Positions 24,476 through 33,700 of a stretch of 64,000 bases of DNA are shown here, piece by piece. The notes beneath the pieces are model-generated. The model was not told the origin of the DNA. It made no database searches and saw nothing but the letters and a program-made list of their open reading frames with translations. Each line of letters begins with the position of its first letter. The stretch's first letter is position 1. Both the position numbers and the translations under genes were made by a program. The DNA is from CAZCVI01 sp964502145 (GTDB lineage: Bacteria; Acidobacteriota; Aminicenantia; UBA2199): contig CAZCVI010000009.1 in the NCBI GenBank assembly GCA_964502145.1, forward strand, positions 1 through 64,000, read 5' to 3'.

Positions 24476-25462
24476 ATGTGGCGAAAAATAATGAATCATA
24501 TTCCTCATTGGTTACGAGTAATCAGAAATTCGCTACGGGCAAAGCGATACGGTATAGCTGATTTTAACAAAGAGGATGAACAGTATCAGCATTGGGTGGC
24601 AGCAACTTCCTTCACTCCCGCTGATATAAACGCGAAAAAAACTGAAATAGCAGGCTTTCCCTGGCAGCCCAAAATCAGTATTGTGTTGCCAGTGTATAAT
24701 ATCAAGCGATGCTGGCTGGAACGGGCGATTGGCTCGGTGTTGGAACAGATTTATGAGAACTGGGAACTGTGTATCACAGACGATGCCTCCCCCAACGAGG
24801 AGGTCCGCCACGTATTAAGAAAGTTCCAGTCCCAGGATACACGGATCAAAGTCTCTTATTTGGAAACCAATCTGGGCATGTCTGGTTCTTCCAATGAAGC
24901 CCTTTCACTGGCCGAGGGAGAGTATGTGGCCTTATTGGATCATGATGATGAACTGAGCCAAGACAGTCTTTTCGAGGTGGTAAAACTGCTGAACCAGCAC
25001 CCTGATGCGGGTATTATTTACAGTGATGAGGATAAGTTAACCATGTCAGGCAAACGTCTCAGACCGGTGATTAAGAGCGACTGGGACCCCCAATTGTTTC
25101 TCACCTATAATTATTTATGTCATCTGGTTGTCTGTCGCCGTGATTTGATGGTGCAGATAGGTGGGTTTCGTCGTGGTTTTGAAGGCAGTCAGGATTATGA
25201 TTTATTGTTACGTGTAACTGAATTAACCGATAAGATTTACCATATCCCCAAGGTGCTGTATCATTGGCGCATGATTCCCGGTTCAGCCGCAGCGGTAGTG
25301 AATGCCAAATCGCAATCCTTTGAGCGGGCCAAGCAAGCCTTGCGCGAAACATTGGCACGTCGCCACTTATTTGGCACGGTCACAGACGGCGAAAAAATGG
25401 GAACTTTCAAAATAATTCCTGTGCCATCTATTTCTGAATCATCTTCTGAATCATCTTCTTAG
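24476..25462 (+). CDS. Glycosyltransferase family 2
   Basis: A 328-residue GT-A glycosyltransferase using a nucleotide sugar to extend the surface glycan. Visible are SIVLPVYNI, CITDDASPNEE, the metal-binding DHDDE, YSDEDKL, GSQDYDLLLRV and YHWRMIPGSAAAV. It is paralogous to the C-terminal half of the preceding fusion but lacks a methyltransferase part. An alternative start is the Met six codons in (MNHIPHWL). No strong ribosome site is visible; the preceding 54 bp are an A/G-rich tract. The last codons TCATCTTCTGAA repeat in tandem (SSESSS tail). Confidence 0.88.
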   Translation: MWRKIMNHIPHWLRVIRNSLRAKRYGIADFNKEDEQYQHWVAATSFTPADINAKKTEIAGFPWQPKISIVLPVYNIKRCWLERAIGSVLEQIYENWELCITDDASPNEEVRHVLRKFQSQDTRIKVSYLETNLGMSGSSNEALSLAEGEYVALLDHDDELSQDSLFEVVKLLNQHPDAGIIYSDEDKLTMSGKRLRPVIKSDWDPQLFLTYNYLCHLVVCRRDLMVQIGGFRRGFEGSQDYDLLLRVTELTDKIYHIPKVLYHWRMIPGSAAAVVNAKSQSFERAKQALRETLARRHLFGTVTDGEKMGTFKIIPVPSISESSSESSS

Positions 25463-25483
25463 AAAACGTGGGAGGGAAAACAA

Positions 25484-26194
25484 ATGCGCGGTGCATCACA
25501 ATTATTAAGGCAGATACGGGCGATTCTACGGCCTACCTTACCGGGTGGTATGAAACGAATCTACGCGGATTTTTTTAAATATCATGAGGACAGAAAGGTA
25601 TGCATGTTGCACCGGGATGACTTGTATACCTCGGGTCCGCCCCATACCCATGTCTCCGATAAGATGTTGAATATCGTGGTCAAACATGCCGGTCCACGCA
25701 TTTTAGACGTGGGTTGTGGTCATGGTATCAATTGCTCGGAATTGGTGAAACGCGGCTTCCAATGCGTGGGCATTGAAATCAACGAAGAGTATGCCCAAGA
25801 AGCGCAAAAACATATTGAAGCCTACCCCATGCGGGCCGAACAGATGGATTTTCCCGATAAAAGTTTTGATACAGTCGTCATGATGGAAGTTTTAGAGCAT
25901 ATCCAAGATCCCTATGCGGCATTGGCAGAAGTGGTACGGGTCGCCCGGAAAAATTTGATCCTTTCTGTGCCCAATTTAGCGCCCCTTGAAGTATGCGTGG
26001 AATATAATGTGATCATGCACCATTTTTTCGAGGTGACTCACCTGAACTTTTTTACCAAACCGATGTTAGAACGCTTTCTTAAGAATTTTTTTCCCCATGT
26101 GGAAGTGGGTGAGTTTGCCCAGTTCTTTAATATTTCCGGTAGGAAACTCCATTATCATCTCTATGCGATTGGCTCTTTTGAACCTATAAAATAA
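25484..26194 (+). CDS. Class I SAM-dependent methyltransferase
   Basis: A 236-residue methyltransferase. Motif I is ILDVGCGHG; the acidic residue closing strand 2 is in GIEINEEYA; the post-I region is MDFPDKSFDTVVMMEVLEHI, as in UbiE/Methyltransf_11 types. GGGAGGG lies nine bases before the ATG, 21 bp after the preceding gene. Within this locus a role in methylating a glycan residue or chain end is likely, which would suit the Wzt glycan-binding domain; the exact substrate cannot be read. Confidence 0.85.
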   Translation: MRGASQLLRQIRAILRPTLPGGMKRIYADFFKYHEDRKVCMLHRDDLYTSGPPHTHVSDKMLNIVVKHAGPRILDVGCGHGINCSELVKRGFQCVGIEINEEYAQEAQKHIEAYPMRAEQMDFPDKSFDTVVMMEVLEHIQDPYAALAEVVRVARKNLILSVPNLAPLEVCVEYNVIMHHFFEVTHLNFFTKPMLERFLKNFFPHVEVGEFAQFFNISGRKLHYHLYAIGSFEPIK

Positions 26195-26221
26195 GACTAA
26201 AAGGGACGTTTCTGGGAATCA

Positions 26222-26552
26222 TGTGGACAATCTGGACTTGCTGGACTTGCTGGACTAACTGGACTAACTGGACTAACTGGACTTACTCTGGATTCACCGC
26301 CAGATTCTTGAAAAAACATGGACGACATGGACAGAGTGGACGATATGGACGATGTGGAGCAAAAATAAAAGCATTTTTTTGTCCATATCGTCCATTAAGT
26401 CCATATCGTCCACAACGATTTCAGAAACTTGGCGGTGAATCCAGGTTACTGGACAAGCTTGAAAAATTAAAGGTTTTGTGAAGTCCAGTTAGTCCAGAAT
26501 GTCCAGATAGTCCAGATAGTCCAGTTTTTTTCAGAACCTTGGCGGTGAATCC
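26222..26552. mobile_element. Nested miniature inverted-repeat elements with 9-bp repeat arms
   Basis: The outer element has a left arm of TGGACTAAC-type 9-mers (26224-26287) and a right arm of the complementary GTCCAGTTA type (26480-26525), ending in TTGGCGGTGAATCC (26539-26552). Inserted in it is a 158-bp element (26288-26445) with ends CTGGATTCACCGCCA and TTGGCGGTGAATCCAGG and its own 9-mer hairpin (GGACGATAT with ATATCGTCC). The insertion is flanked by TTACT at 26283-26287 and 26446-26450. The element at 43266-43445 has the uninterrupted sequence GGACTTACTGGACAAGC at the same place. The outer copy has lost its left terminus. No ORF is encoded. Confidence 0.8.
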
Positions 26553-26680
26553 AGGGTATTCAAAATAGATTGAGTTTTATAAGATTTATGATATAATAAA
26601 ATATTATACAAGAATTATACAAGAATTACACAACTATCATCCCGCTATTTTTTTAAAATTCTTAATGTAGTAGATAATCA

Positions 26681-27952
26681 ATGAGTAGTAATGGTCGTAA
26701 TATAAAGCTTTTATTTGTGACACATCTGTTTTACCCTGCCATTGGCGGGGTGGAATTGCATATCAAGAACGTGTCAGCCGAATTGGTGAAGCGTGGATAT
26801 GAAGTCAGCGTGCTGACCACCAATGCCTATTCTACCGAGGCTTTTTTTCTGGGGGATAAGCGGCGTATCGCTGAACCAGAAGCCGTGGTCGATGGCGTGC
26901 GGGTAAGGCGGTTAGGGTTTCGCACTTTTGGGAGATGGGTATTAAGAAAACTGACCAGCGTGGCTTGTCGCATTAAATACCCCTTTAATGATTGGATTCG
27001 TTTCCTGAATTTTGGCCCGCGGAATTGGTCTTTTATCGCTCATATTTTAGCCTCCGAGGTGGATGTGATTATTGCGGCGCCATTGCCCACAATGAACACA
27101 TACTATGCCTACAAGGCGGCGCAACGGATGAAAAAACCGTTGGTTATTATTCCCAGTTATCATATTTATGATCCCTGTTCTTTTTACAATCCTATTTTCT
27201 TTAAGATGATGCGGGCCGCTGCTTGCGTGTTCACACAGAGTCCTTTAGAGCGGGATTATCTGGCCCGCGAGGCGGGGATTCCCAATCACCGGTTTGTGAT
27301 CCTGCCACCATTACCCCTCCAAGAATCACAATTGCACTTACCCCCCAGAGATAAACAGGAACTACGCGAGCGTTACGGTATCCAGGAAAAAAACATCGTG
27401 CTCTATCTGGGTCAACATGGGGTTCATAAGCGAGTGAGCCAGGTATTAGAAGCTATGCCCCATGTCTGGCAAGTTTTCCCGGACACTGCCCTGGTGATTG
27501 CTGGCGGCATCACGGACCATACCAAGATGCTGAAAAAACTGGCGGCAGAATTGACAGCCAAAGGCACAGGGAAGGTTTATTTTATTGATAATTTTCCAGC
27601 CCAAGAGAAGGAAGATATTTTTCGCATGGCTGATATTTTTATCTCGCTTTCCGAGATGGAGTCTTTTGGAATCGTGCTGGTGGAAGCGTTAAATTGTGGC
27701 TTGCCCGTGGTGGCCAGCAAAAACAACGTGTCCCGCTATATCGTGGAAGAAACCCAAACGGGAATTCTAGTGGAACCCAAATGCCTCACCGAGGTGGCTG
27801 GTGCGCTCATCGAGTTGTTGTCGGATGAGGAAATGAGAAAAAAGTTTTCAGAGAACGCGCGGCAAAAAGCCCTAACTGTATATCATCCGCAACGTATTCT
27901 GGACGCATGGGAGGAATTTATCCAGCATGTTATCACCAACCATCACAAATGA
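26681..27952 (+). CDS. Glycosyltransferase family 4
   Basis: A 423-residue GT-B-fold retaining glycosyltransferase. The N-terminal domain begins VTHLFYPAIGGVELHIKNV, the classic GT4 acceptor-side glycine-rich loop. The C-terminal Rossmann domain carries VLYLGQHGVHKR and the nucleotide-sugar site SEMESFGIVLVEALNCGLPVVAS with the E-x7-E pair. It continues the surface glycan locus after the repeat elements. No ribosome site is clear before the ATG. Its 3' end overlaps the next gene by 26 bp, so the two are coupled. Confidence 0.92.
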   Translation: MSSNGRNIKLLFVTHLFYPAIGGVELHIKNVSAELVKRGYEVSVLTTNAYSTEAFFLGDKRRIAEPEAVVDGVRVRRLGFRTFGRWVLRKLTSVACRIKYPFNDWIRFLNFGPRNWSFIAHILASEVDVIIAAPLPTMNTYYAYKAAQRMKKPLVIIPSYHIYDPCSFYNPIFFKMMRAAACVFTQSPLERDYLAREAGIPNHRFVILPPLPLQESQLHLPPRDKQELRERYGIQEKNIVLYLGQHGVHKRVSQVLEAMPHVWQVFPDTALVIAGGITDHTKMLKKLAAELTAKGTGKVYFIDNFPAQEKEDIFRMADIFISLSEMESFGIVLVEALNCGLPVVASKNNVSRYIVEETQTGILVEPKCLTEVAGALIELLSDEEMRKKFSENARQKALTVYHPQRILDAWEEFIQHVITNHHK

Positions 27953-29372
27953 ACCCGGCGAGTATCGTTTTACCAATACCTATTCCTGGGTGGAAACCCC
28001 AACGACCCAAAACGCGGCAGATGAAACAGGGGTGGACTGTTATTTTTTGCAGCACACTGTTTCTGGTGACCGGGTGGAAACGGATTTAAATGGCAAACGA
28101 ATTATTGAATCTCTTCCCGCCACGGCTGCGCAATTAGCGGCAACGTTTAGTGATAATAGCTATTATCTATCGCCCAAATTGATCGGTTTTTATTTGCGGC
28201 TTTTTGTAAGTGCGGGTATTGTGGAAAATCTGTCGGTGCAGCAGTGTCAGGGGTGTTCCCAGGGATGCGATACCTTGCAAAGCCACGGCGTAGAACTTTC
28301 TACAGCACCGGGCATCAGCGTGGTGATTATCACTTTTAATGGTGCCGCGTTTTTGGCTGCCAACCTGGAATCCCTGGCCCGCCAAACCATGCCAGCATTA
28401 GAGATTATCCTGGTGGATAATGCCTCTTCGGATGGGTCGATTGAACAAATAGCACAGGATTACCCGGTGGTCACGATCATTCGTAATACACGTAATTATC
28501 ATTATGCCAAAGCAGTGAATATCGGTGTGGAAGCAGCTTCAGGGGAACTGGTTATCATTTTGAACCAGGATATTGTTCTGGCCGAGGATTTTATCGAGAG
28601 ATTGTACCTGCGCTATTTTGCTGAAACAGATAAAGCGCATGTGGCCGCAGTTGTGCCACAGATGCGGTTCAGTCGCTTGCCGCATTTTATCAATGGCATT
28701 GGGAATTTTATTACCGAGAAGAACTGGGGTTCGGACAATTATTTCGGCGTGGTGGATATCGGGCAGTTCCAGACTTTGCAGTATGTGGGTTCCGCGTGTT
28801 TTGGCGCTTTGATGGTGACCAAGGCAGCGTGGCGGGTGATTGGTGGATTGGATCAGGTGTTCAAGAGTTTTTACGAGGATGTGGATTGGAGTTTTCGCGT
28901 GCATGTCAAGGGATATACCTTGTTGGCCGCGCCCAAAGCATTGGTTTATCATGCCTTTGGCGGTTCTTATCCTTCGGGTATGAAATTAACGCTGGTGGTG
29001 AAGAACCGGATGCGCTTCGTGTTGAAACATTTAAAAGGAAAAATACGCACGCTGTTCTTCACAAAGTACCTGAAGCAGGATATCAAGAACATCCTTTCAT
29101 GTCTCCGGCACAAATCGTTCGCAAACATGGCGTGTTATTTTAAGGGTTATTTAAAGCTGGGGGTCGAGATTCCCAATCTTTTATCGCATCGTGTTAAATC
29201 CAGGAAGGTTCCATTGGCGACAATGGCGGCTTTTTTCGTGAAATGCCCTCCCTTTGTGGCATTGGCCAATAAAAACTTGAATCCGGTCATCAACAAACAC
29301 GTCATTCGCAGTTATTATTACTTCACCGAATGGGCCAATTACCAGTATCCCACGGAACCAATAGTATATTAG
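27927..29372 (+). CDS. Glycosyltransferase family 2 with extra N-terminal domain (rhamnosyltransferase-like)
   Basis: A 481-residue protein. Residues about 129-370 are a GT2 domain of the WbbL/rhamnosyltransferase group (SVVIITFNG, LVDNASSDGS, the ILNQDI metal motif, GSACFGALMVTKAAW and SFYEDVDWSFRVH). The first about 95 residues are unusual: VETDLNGKRIIESL and a following helical stretch to SAGIVENL resemble the small PqqD-like peptide-recognition fold, then three cysteines CQGCSQGC. That resemblance is by eye and weak. The C-terminal 100 residues are helical and basic, perhaps membrane-associated. It overlaps the preceding GT4 gene. Confidence 0.82.
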   Translation: MLSPTITNEPGEYRFTNTYSWVETPTTQNAADETGVDCYFLQHTVSGDRVETDLNGKRIIESLPATAAQLAATFSDNSYYLSPKLIGFYLRLFVSAGIVENLSVQQCQGCSQGCDTLQSHGVELSTAPGISVVIITFNGAAFLAANLESLARQTMPALEIILVDNASSDGSIEQIAQDYPVVTIIRNTRNYHYAKAVNIGVEAASGELVIILNQDIVLAEDFIERLYLRYFAETDKAHVAAVVPQMRFSRLPHFINGIGNFITEKNWGSDNYFGVVDIGQFQTLQYVGSACFGALMVTKAAWRVIGGLDQVFKSFYEDVDWSFRVHVKGYTLLAAPKALVYHAFGGSYPSGMKLTLVVKNRMRFVLKHLKGKIRTLFFTKYLKQDIKNILSCLRHKSFANMACYFKGYLKLGVEIPNLLSHRVKSRKVPLATMAAFFVKCPPFVALANKNLNPVINKHVIRSYYYFTEWANYQYPTEPIVY

Positions 29373-29378
29373 ACTGGC

Positions 29379-30206
29379 TTATTTCTTTTTGACAATACCC
29401 AGGACGTTGGGGATGGGCAGGAATGTGGTGTGGGTATAGGTTTCATTAAACGCCGATTCAAAACTGCCTACCAGTTCCAGTTTTGTGTTCTTGTGAGAGA
29501 GGAATAACGAGGCTTCTGGTCCTCCTTCCAGGTGTTGGGCACAAACCAGTTTGATCGGTAGCGCCAGCAGTATCTCATTAAAGTCGTACATGGTAAAAGG
29601 GGCACGGGAGAAAATAAAAAGAATATTACCATCTTTGTCTTGTCCCAAAGCGGCCTCGCTCCATTTTTTAGTTTGTTGGGACCATTTGTTTTTGCCTGGG
29701 CGTTGGATGAGGCGGAGGTTTTGTACTACGCTGTGATAGGCTTTTTGGATATCTTCTACCTTGGTCACGTCCGCATCGTATATTTTGAAGGGGGGTTTGG
29801 ATTGTTTGCGCGGGTTAAAAGCGGCCACGGATAGATAAGTGCGGTGAATGCGGGGGTTGTTGACAGATTGAAAGTTTTTCATATAACCCACATTGGTTTT
29901 ATAATCGGGTAAAAACATCCCGGCGTTGATAGCCGCGACCAACCCGTATTTTTCGCACCACTCTGGGGCCCGCAGGCTTTCATGTTTATATTCCGCTGCG
30001 GTGAGGAGTTTTAATTGGTATTTATGCGGATCGATTTTTACAATAATAATCTTGGTGGTGCCAGTGTAACCGGGCAGAGCGGGCAGAAATTCGCCGATAC
30101 TCAAACCACTATCCACTACTCTCCATGGTGAGGGCGCTTTGGCGCTATCACCTGCAATAACCAGAGCGAAACACAGCAACGGTAACACAACTCGTATTGA
30201 TTTCAT
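29379..30206 (-). CDS. Secreted phosphodiester glycosidase-domain protein
   Basis: A 275-residue exported protein with an N-terminal signal peptide (about 1-23). The body matches the phosphodiester glycosidase (NAGPA/DUF2233) fold: VKIDPHKYQLKLL, then AAINAGMF near residue 97, a central RTYLSVAAF strand and the late EGGPEASLF loop, which in this family replaces DGGGSS. Members remove or edit phosphodiester-linked sugars on glycans. Placed tail to tail with the glycan locus, it may trim the exported polymer, which is inference. The ribosome site is weak (GGGATTTAA). Confidence 0.78.
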   Translation of the reverse strand: MKSIRVVLPLLCFALVIAGDSAKAPSPWRVVDSGLSIGEFLPALPGYTGTTKIIIVKIDPHKYQLKLLTAAEYKHESLRAPEWCEKYGLVAAINAGMFLPDYKTNVGYMKNFQSVNNPRIHRTYLSVAAFNPRKQSKPPFKIYDADVTKVEDIQKAYHSVVQNLRLIQRPGKNKWSQQTKKWSEAALGQDKDGNILFIFSRAPFTMYDFNEILLALPIKLVCAQHLEGGPEASLFLSHKNTKLELVGSFESAFNETYTHTTFLPIPNVLGIVKKK

Positions 30207-30346
30207 TTAAATCCCGTTTACCTCGTATATAAATACTGGCCTATTTATTGTCCTATTCAAATAATTTCCTTGCGGTTGATTGTTTCTGTTTTTTCATACT
30301 TGAATGATAATGCAAAATAAAATAAATTTCAACTACCATGAACAAC

Positions 30347-30635
30347 CGGGATTCACCATAACATTTCAAGAAAGACTGGACTATGTGGACTTACTGGACA
30401 CTCTGGACTTACTGGACTTCCAAAAAATGTTTTATTTTTTCAAGAATTTGGTGTGAATCGAGAGTAACTTGGATTCACCGCCAACTTAATGGGACGAATG
30501 GGAATTATGGGAATTCTGGGAATGATGAGAATGATGGGATAAACAAAAAAAATCCCATACTTCCCATACCTCCCATACTTCCCATAATTCCCACTTGATT
30601 TTATGGTACTCTCAAGAATTTGGCGGTGAATTTAA
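30347..30635. mobile_element. Two adjacent miniature inverted-repeat elements with 9-bp repeat interiors
   Basis: The first unit (30347-30462) has ends GGGATTCACCATA and TTTGGTGTGAATC and an interior of CTGGACTTA 9-mers only on the left. The second (30468-30635) has ends CTTGGATTCACCGCCAA and TTTGGCGGTGAATTT with a hairpin of GGGAATTAT 9-mers on the left and the complementary array on the right. The second is flanked by AGTAA at 30463-30467 and 30636-30640, the reverse complement of the TTACT duplication at 26283. The remaining spacer to 30734 carries the promoter and ribosome site of the next gene. Confidence 0.75.
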
Positions 30636-30673
30636 AGTAAGCCGCCCCTTTTCTTAAAATATTTTCTTTCAGG

Positions 30674-30702
30674 TTGAAAAATAAGTGGGAATGTTATATA
30701 TT
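30674..30702 (+). promoter_or_regulatory. Promoter of the BACON/Ig surface protein gene
   Basis: TTGAAA (30674-30679), 17-bp spacer, TATATT (30697-30702). The GGAGG at 30722-30726 lies 8 bases before the ATG at 30735. Confidence 0.5.
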
Positions 30703-30734
30703 ACATTCATGTCACTTCAATGGAGGAATCAATA

Positions 30735-33700
30735 ATGATTAAAAAATTAATCGTGTTAATAATGTTTATACTGATACTGGGTTTTTCAATAAATAATTTT
30801 GCTGCTATCACTGTGTCAACGCCGTCTTCGGGCGAGACTGTGGCGGCAGCAGAAGATTATGCCTCGGCAGCGTTCCAAGACCCCTGGGATATGAATGAAC
30901 GCACTGATTTAGGCTGGTTCATCTGGGATGTGACCAGCGGGTCCAGGTCCAATCTATCCAACATCGCGTTTAGCAACGGGATATTTTCCGCCAACAGCAG
31001 CAGTTCCGATCCCAATATTTCTATTTTGGATACTGGCGTTACCGGCACTTGTTTTTTAGGCAAAATCGGTACCAATTATAAAATAAACGCCGATAAATAC
31101 AAGATTTTTGCTATCCGTATGAAATTAAGCAAAGCCCACGATGCGCTGTTTTATTGGAGTCGCAATACCATCTATAAAGATCAGAGTTACTCGGGTATTT
31201 TCAGCGTGTACAATGAATGGCGGGTATACATTGTGAATCTTCCCAACCTGGGTTATACGAAGGTGCCAGGGAAAGCCAACGGCTACAGTTGGAGCGGCAA
31301 TATTGATTCCTTGCGCTTCGATCCGGCCCCGGTTGCAGTAGATATCAATATTGATTGGATTCGACTGGTGGAGGATAATAATTCGCTGTACCGCACTATC
31401 CAATGGTCGGGGAACTCGGGGAGCGTGGACATTTACCTGGATACAGATAAGAACGAGGGCAATGGCACCCTGGGCAAAGTGGCTTCCAATAAATCCGGTT
31501 CCTCGTATAATTTATACGTCGGGGCATTGGCTCCGGGAGCATATTATGTGGGCGTAAAAAATACCAGTGGTGGGGCTATCAGTTACGCGCCGGGGTATTA
31601 CAATGTGAATGGTATTCCCACGGTGGAGTTCACCTCCCCCGGCAAGGAAGGCGGCGAAGATTATGCCACTGCCAAACTGGGCAATGCCTGGGATATGAAT
31701 GCTGTTTCCGATTTAGATTACAATGTTAATGTGAACGGTCTGGCTATCAACAGTATCGCGGCAGAAGACCAAAAAGGCACGAGCCTGGGTAATGTCTCGG
31801 TATTAAAAGGAACCAGCGTAAAAGCGTCAGGCGTGGGCGACCCGGTACTGTACCCGTTGCTCTGGTGGGGCGATGGACGGGGTCAAGCCAACCCCATCGA
31901 CGCGAACAAGTACCGTATCCTGGTCTTAAAAATGTCGCTACCGGGCAACTGGGACCTCAATCTGGGCTCTGTGGCCAGGGTGATCTGGAAACGGGTGGGC
32001 GAAGGGGATCTGGAAAATGTCAGCGAAGATGTAATCGTGCGTCATAAGAGCGGTGCAAAATACGTGATCAGCACGATCATCGCCGACATGAAAACCCTGC
32101 CTATAGAAGTTGGTTCAGGCAGCCCATCCCGCAGCGGCTGGAGCAGCACGGTGGAAGGGTTCCGCATCGATCCCCATGAATTTGCCGCAGCCACTAATTT
32201 TTATATTCAAAGTGTCAAGCTGGCGGCTTATGAACGGGCCAATGACTCCTATACGATCCAATGGAACTACAAAGATGGCGAAACGGCTGATACGAGAACA
32301 AGTTTAGCCGAGGGCCCCGATATGCCCATGGTAACCAGCGGCCTGTCACTGTATACCGATACAGATAAAAGCGGATTTAACGGTACACTGATCGCTTCCG
32401 GGCTCGATCCCGCTGCGGGCCATTATGTCTGGAACACGGCTGGCAAACCGGCGGGAACCTATTATATTTACGCGGTGGTTTCGGATGGTTTGAACACCAA
32501 CCAGTATTATGCCCAGTGGCCGATTGTCATTGATCATAGCACAGCCTCCGCCCCTACTATATCCCTGAGTAAAACGGCCATTGGTTTCGGTGACAGTGGT
32601 AGCGATACCTTTACTGTCAGCAACAGCGGAACCGGTACTCTGAATTGGTCTGTTTCCGACAATGCGTCCTGGCTGAGTGTGACTCCTACTTCCGGTCAGA
32701 ATTCCGGGACAGTCACCGTGACTGTCAGCAAAACCGGTTTGGCGGCAGGCACGTATAAAGGAACCGTGAGTGTCAGTGATACCAATGCCAGTAATTCACC
32801 GCAAACGGTTGCGATCACATTGACCGTGGGTGGTGGCACGGGCACGGGCACGATTAAATTGAGCCGTAGCGCCTTGTATTACGGTGCCGTGGGCAATGCG
32901 ATCACCGGGCCGCAGAGTTTTCTGGTCAGTAATACCGGTTCCGGTGTTATGAATTGGAGCGTTTCGGACAATGCCACGTGGCTCAGTGTCTCGCCCTCTT
33001 CCGGCAGCAATACCGGGACTGTTAGTGTGACTGCCAACAAATCCGGGTTATCTGCCGGGACATATACTGGGACAGTTACCGTTTCCTCGGCCAATGCCAC
33101 TAACTCCCCCCGCACCCTGGCCGTGACCTTAAAAGTGTATAATTCGGGTAGCGAACCTTTCGGGGAATTTGCCACGCCTGTCAGTGGCACCACGGTTAAG
33201 AGTAGTATTGCTGTCACGGGTTGGGTATTGGATGATACCGAGGTGGCCAGTGTCAAGATTTACAATGGTAATGATTATGTGGGTGATGCCGTGTTTGTGG
33301 AAGGTTCTCGTCCTGATGTGGCCACTGCTTATCCCGGTTACCCCAAGAATTACCGGGCGGGTTGGGGATATATGATGCTTACCTATTTCTTACCCAACGG
33401 GGGCAATGGCAGCTATACTTTTTATGCTGTGGCTACGGATAAAGAGGGCCATCAAGTGAGCCTGGGGTCCACTACCATTAATATCGACAATGCCCATGCA
33501 GTGAAGCCGTTTGGTGCGATTGATACGCCTGCGCAGGGTGGCACGGCGTCGGGTAGTTCGTTTGTAAACTTTGGCTGGGTGCTCACCCCGCAACCCAATA
33601 AAATTGCCACCAATGGTTCCACTATCAACGTCATGGTCGACGGTGTGACGCTCGGACATCCCACGTACAATCAATACCGTTCCGATATTGCCACCCTGTT

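Noticed and set aside
26221..26481. 86-codon ORF beginning with repeated Trp-Thr
   Set aside because: It is a read-through of the 9-bp repeat arms and an inserted element; not a protein.
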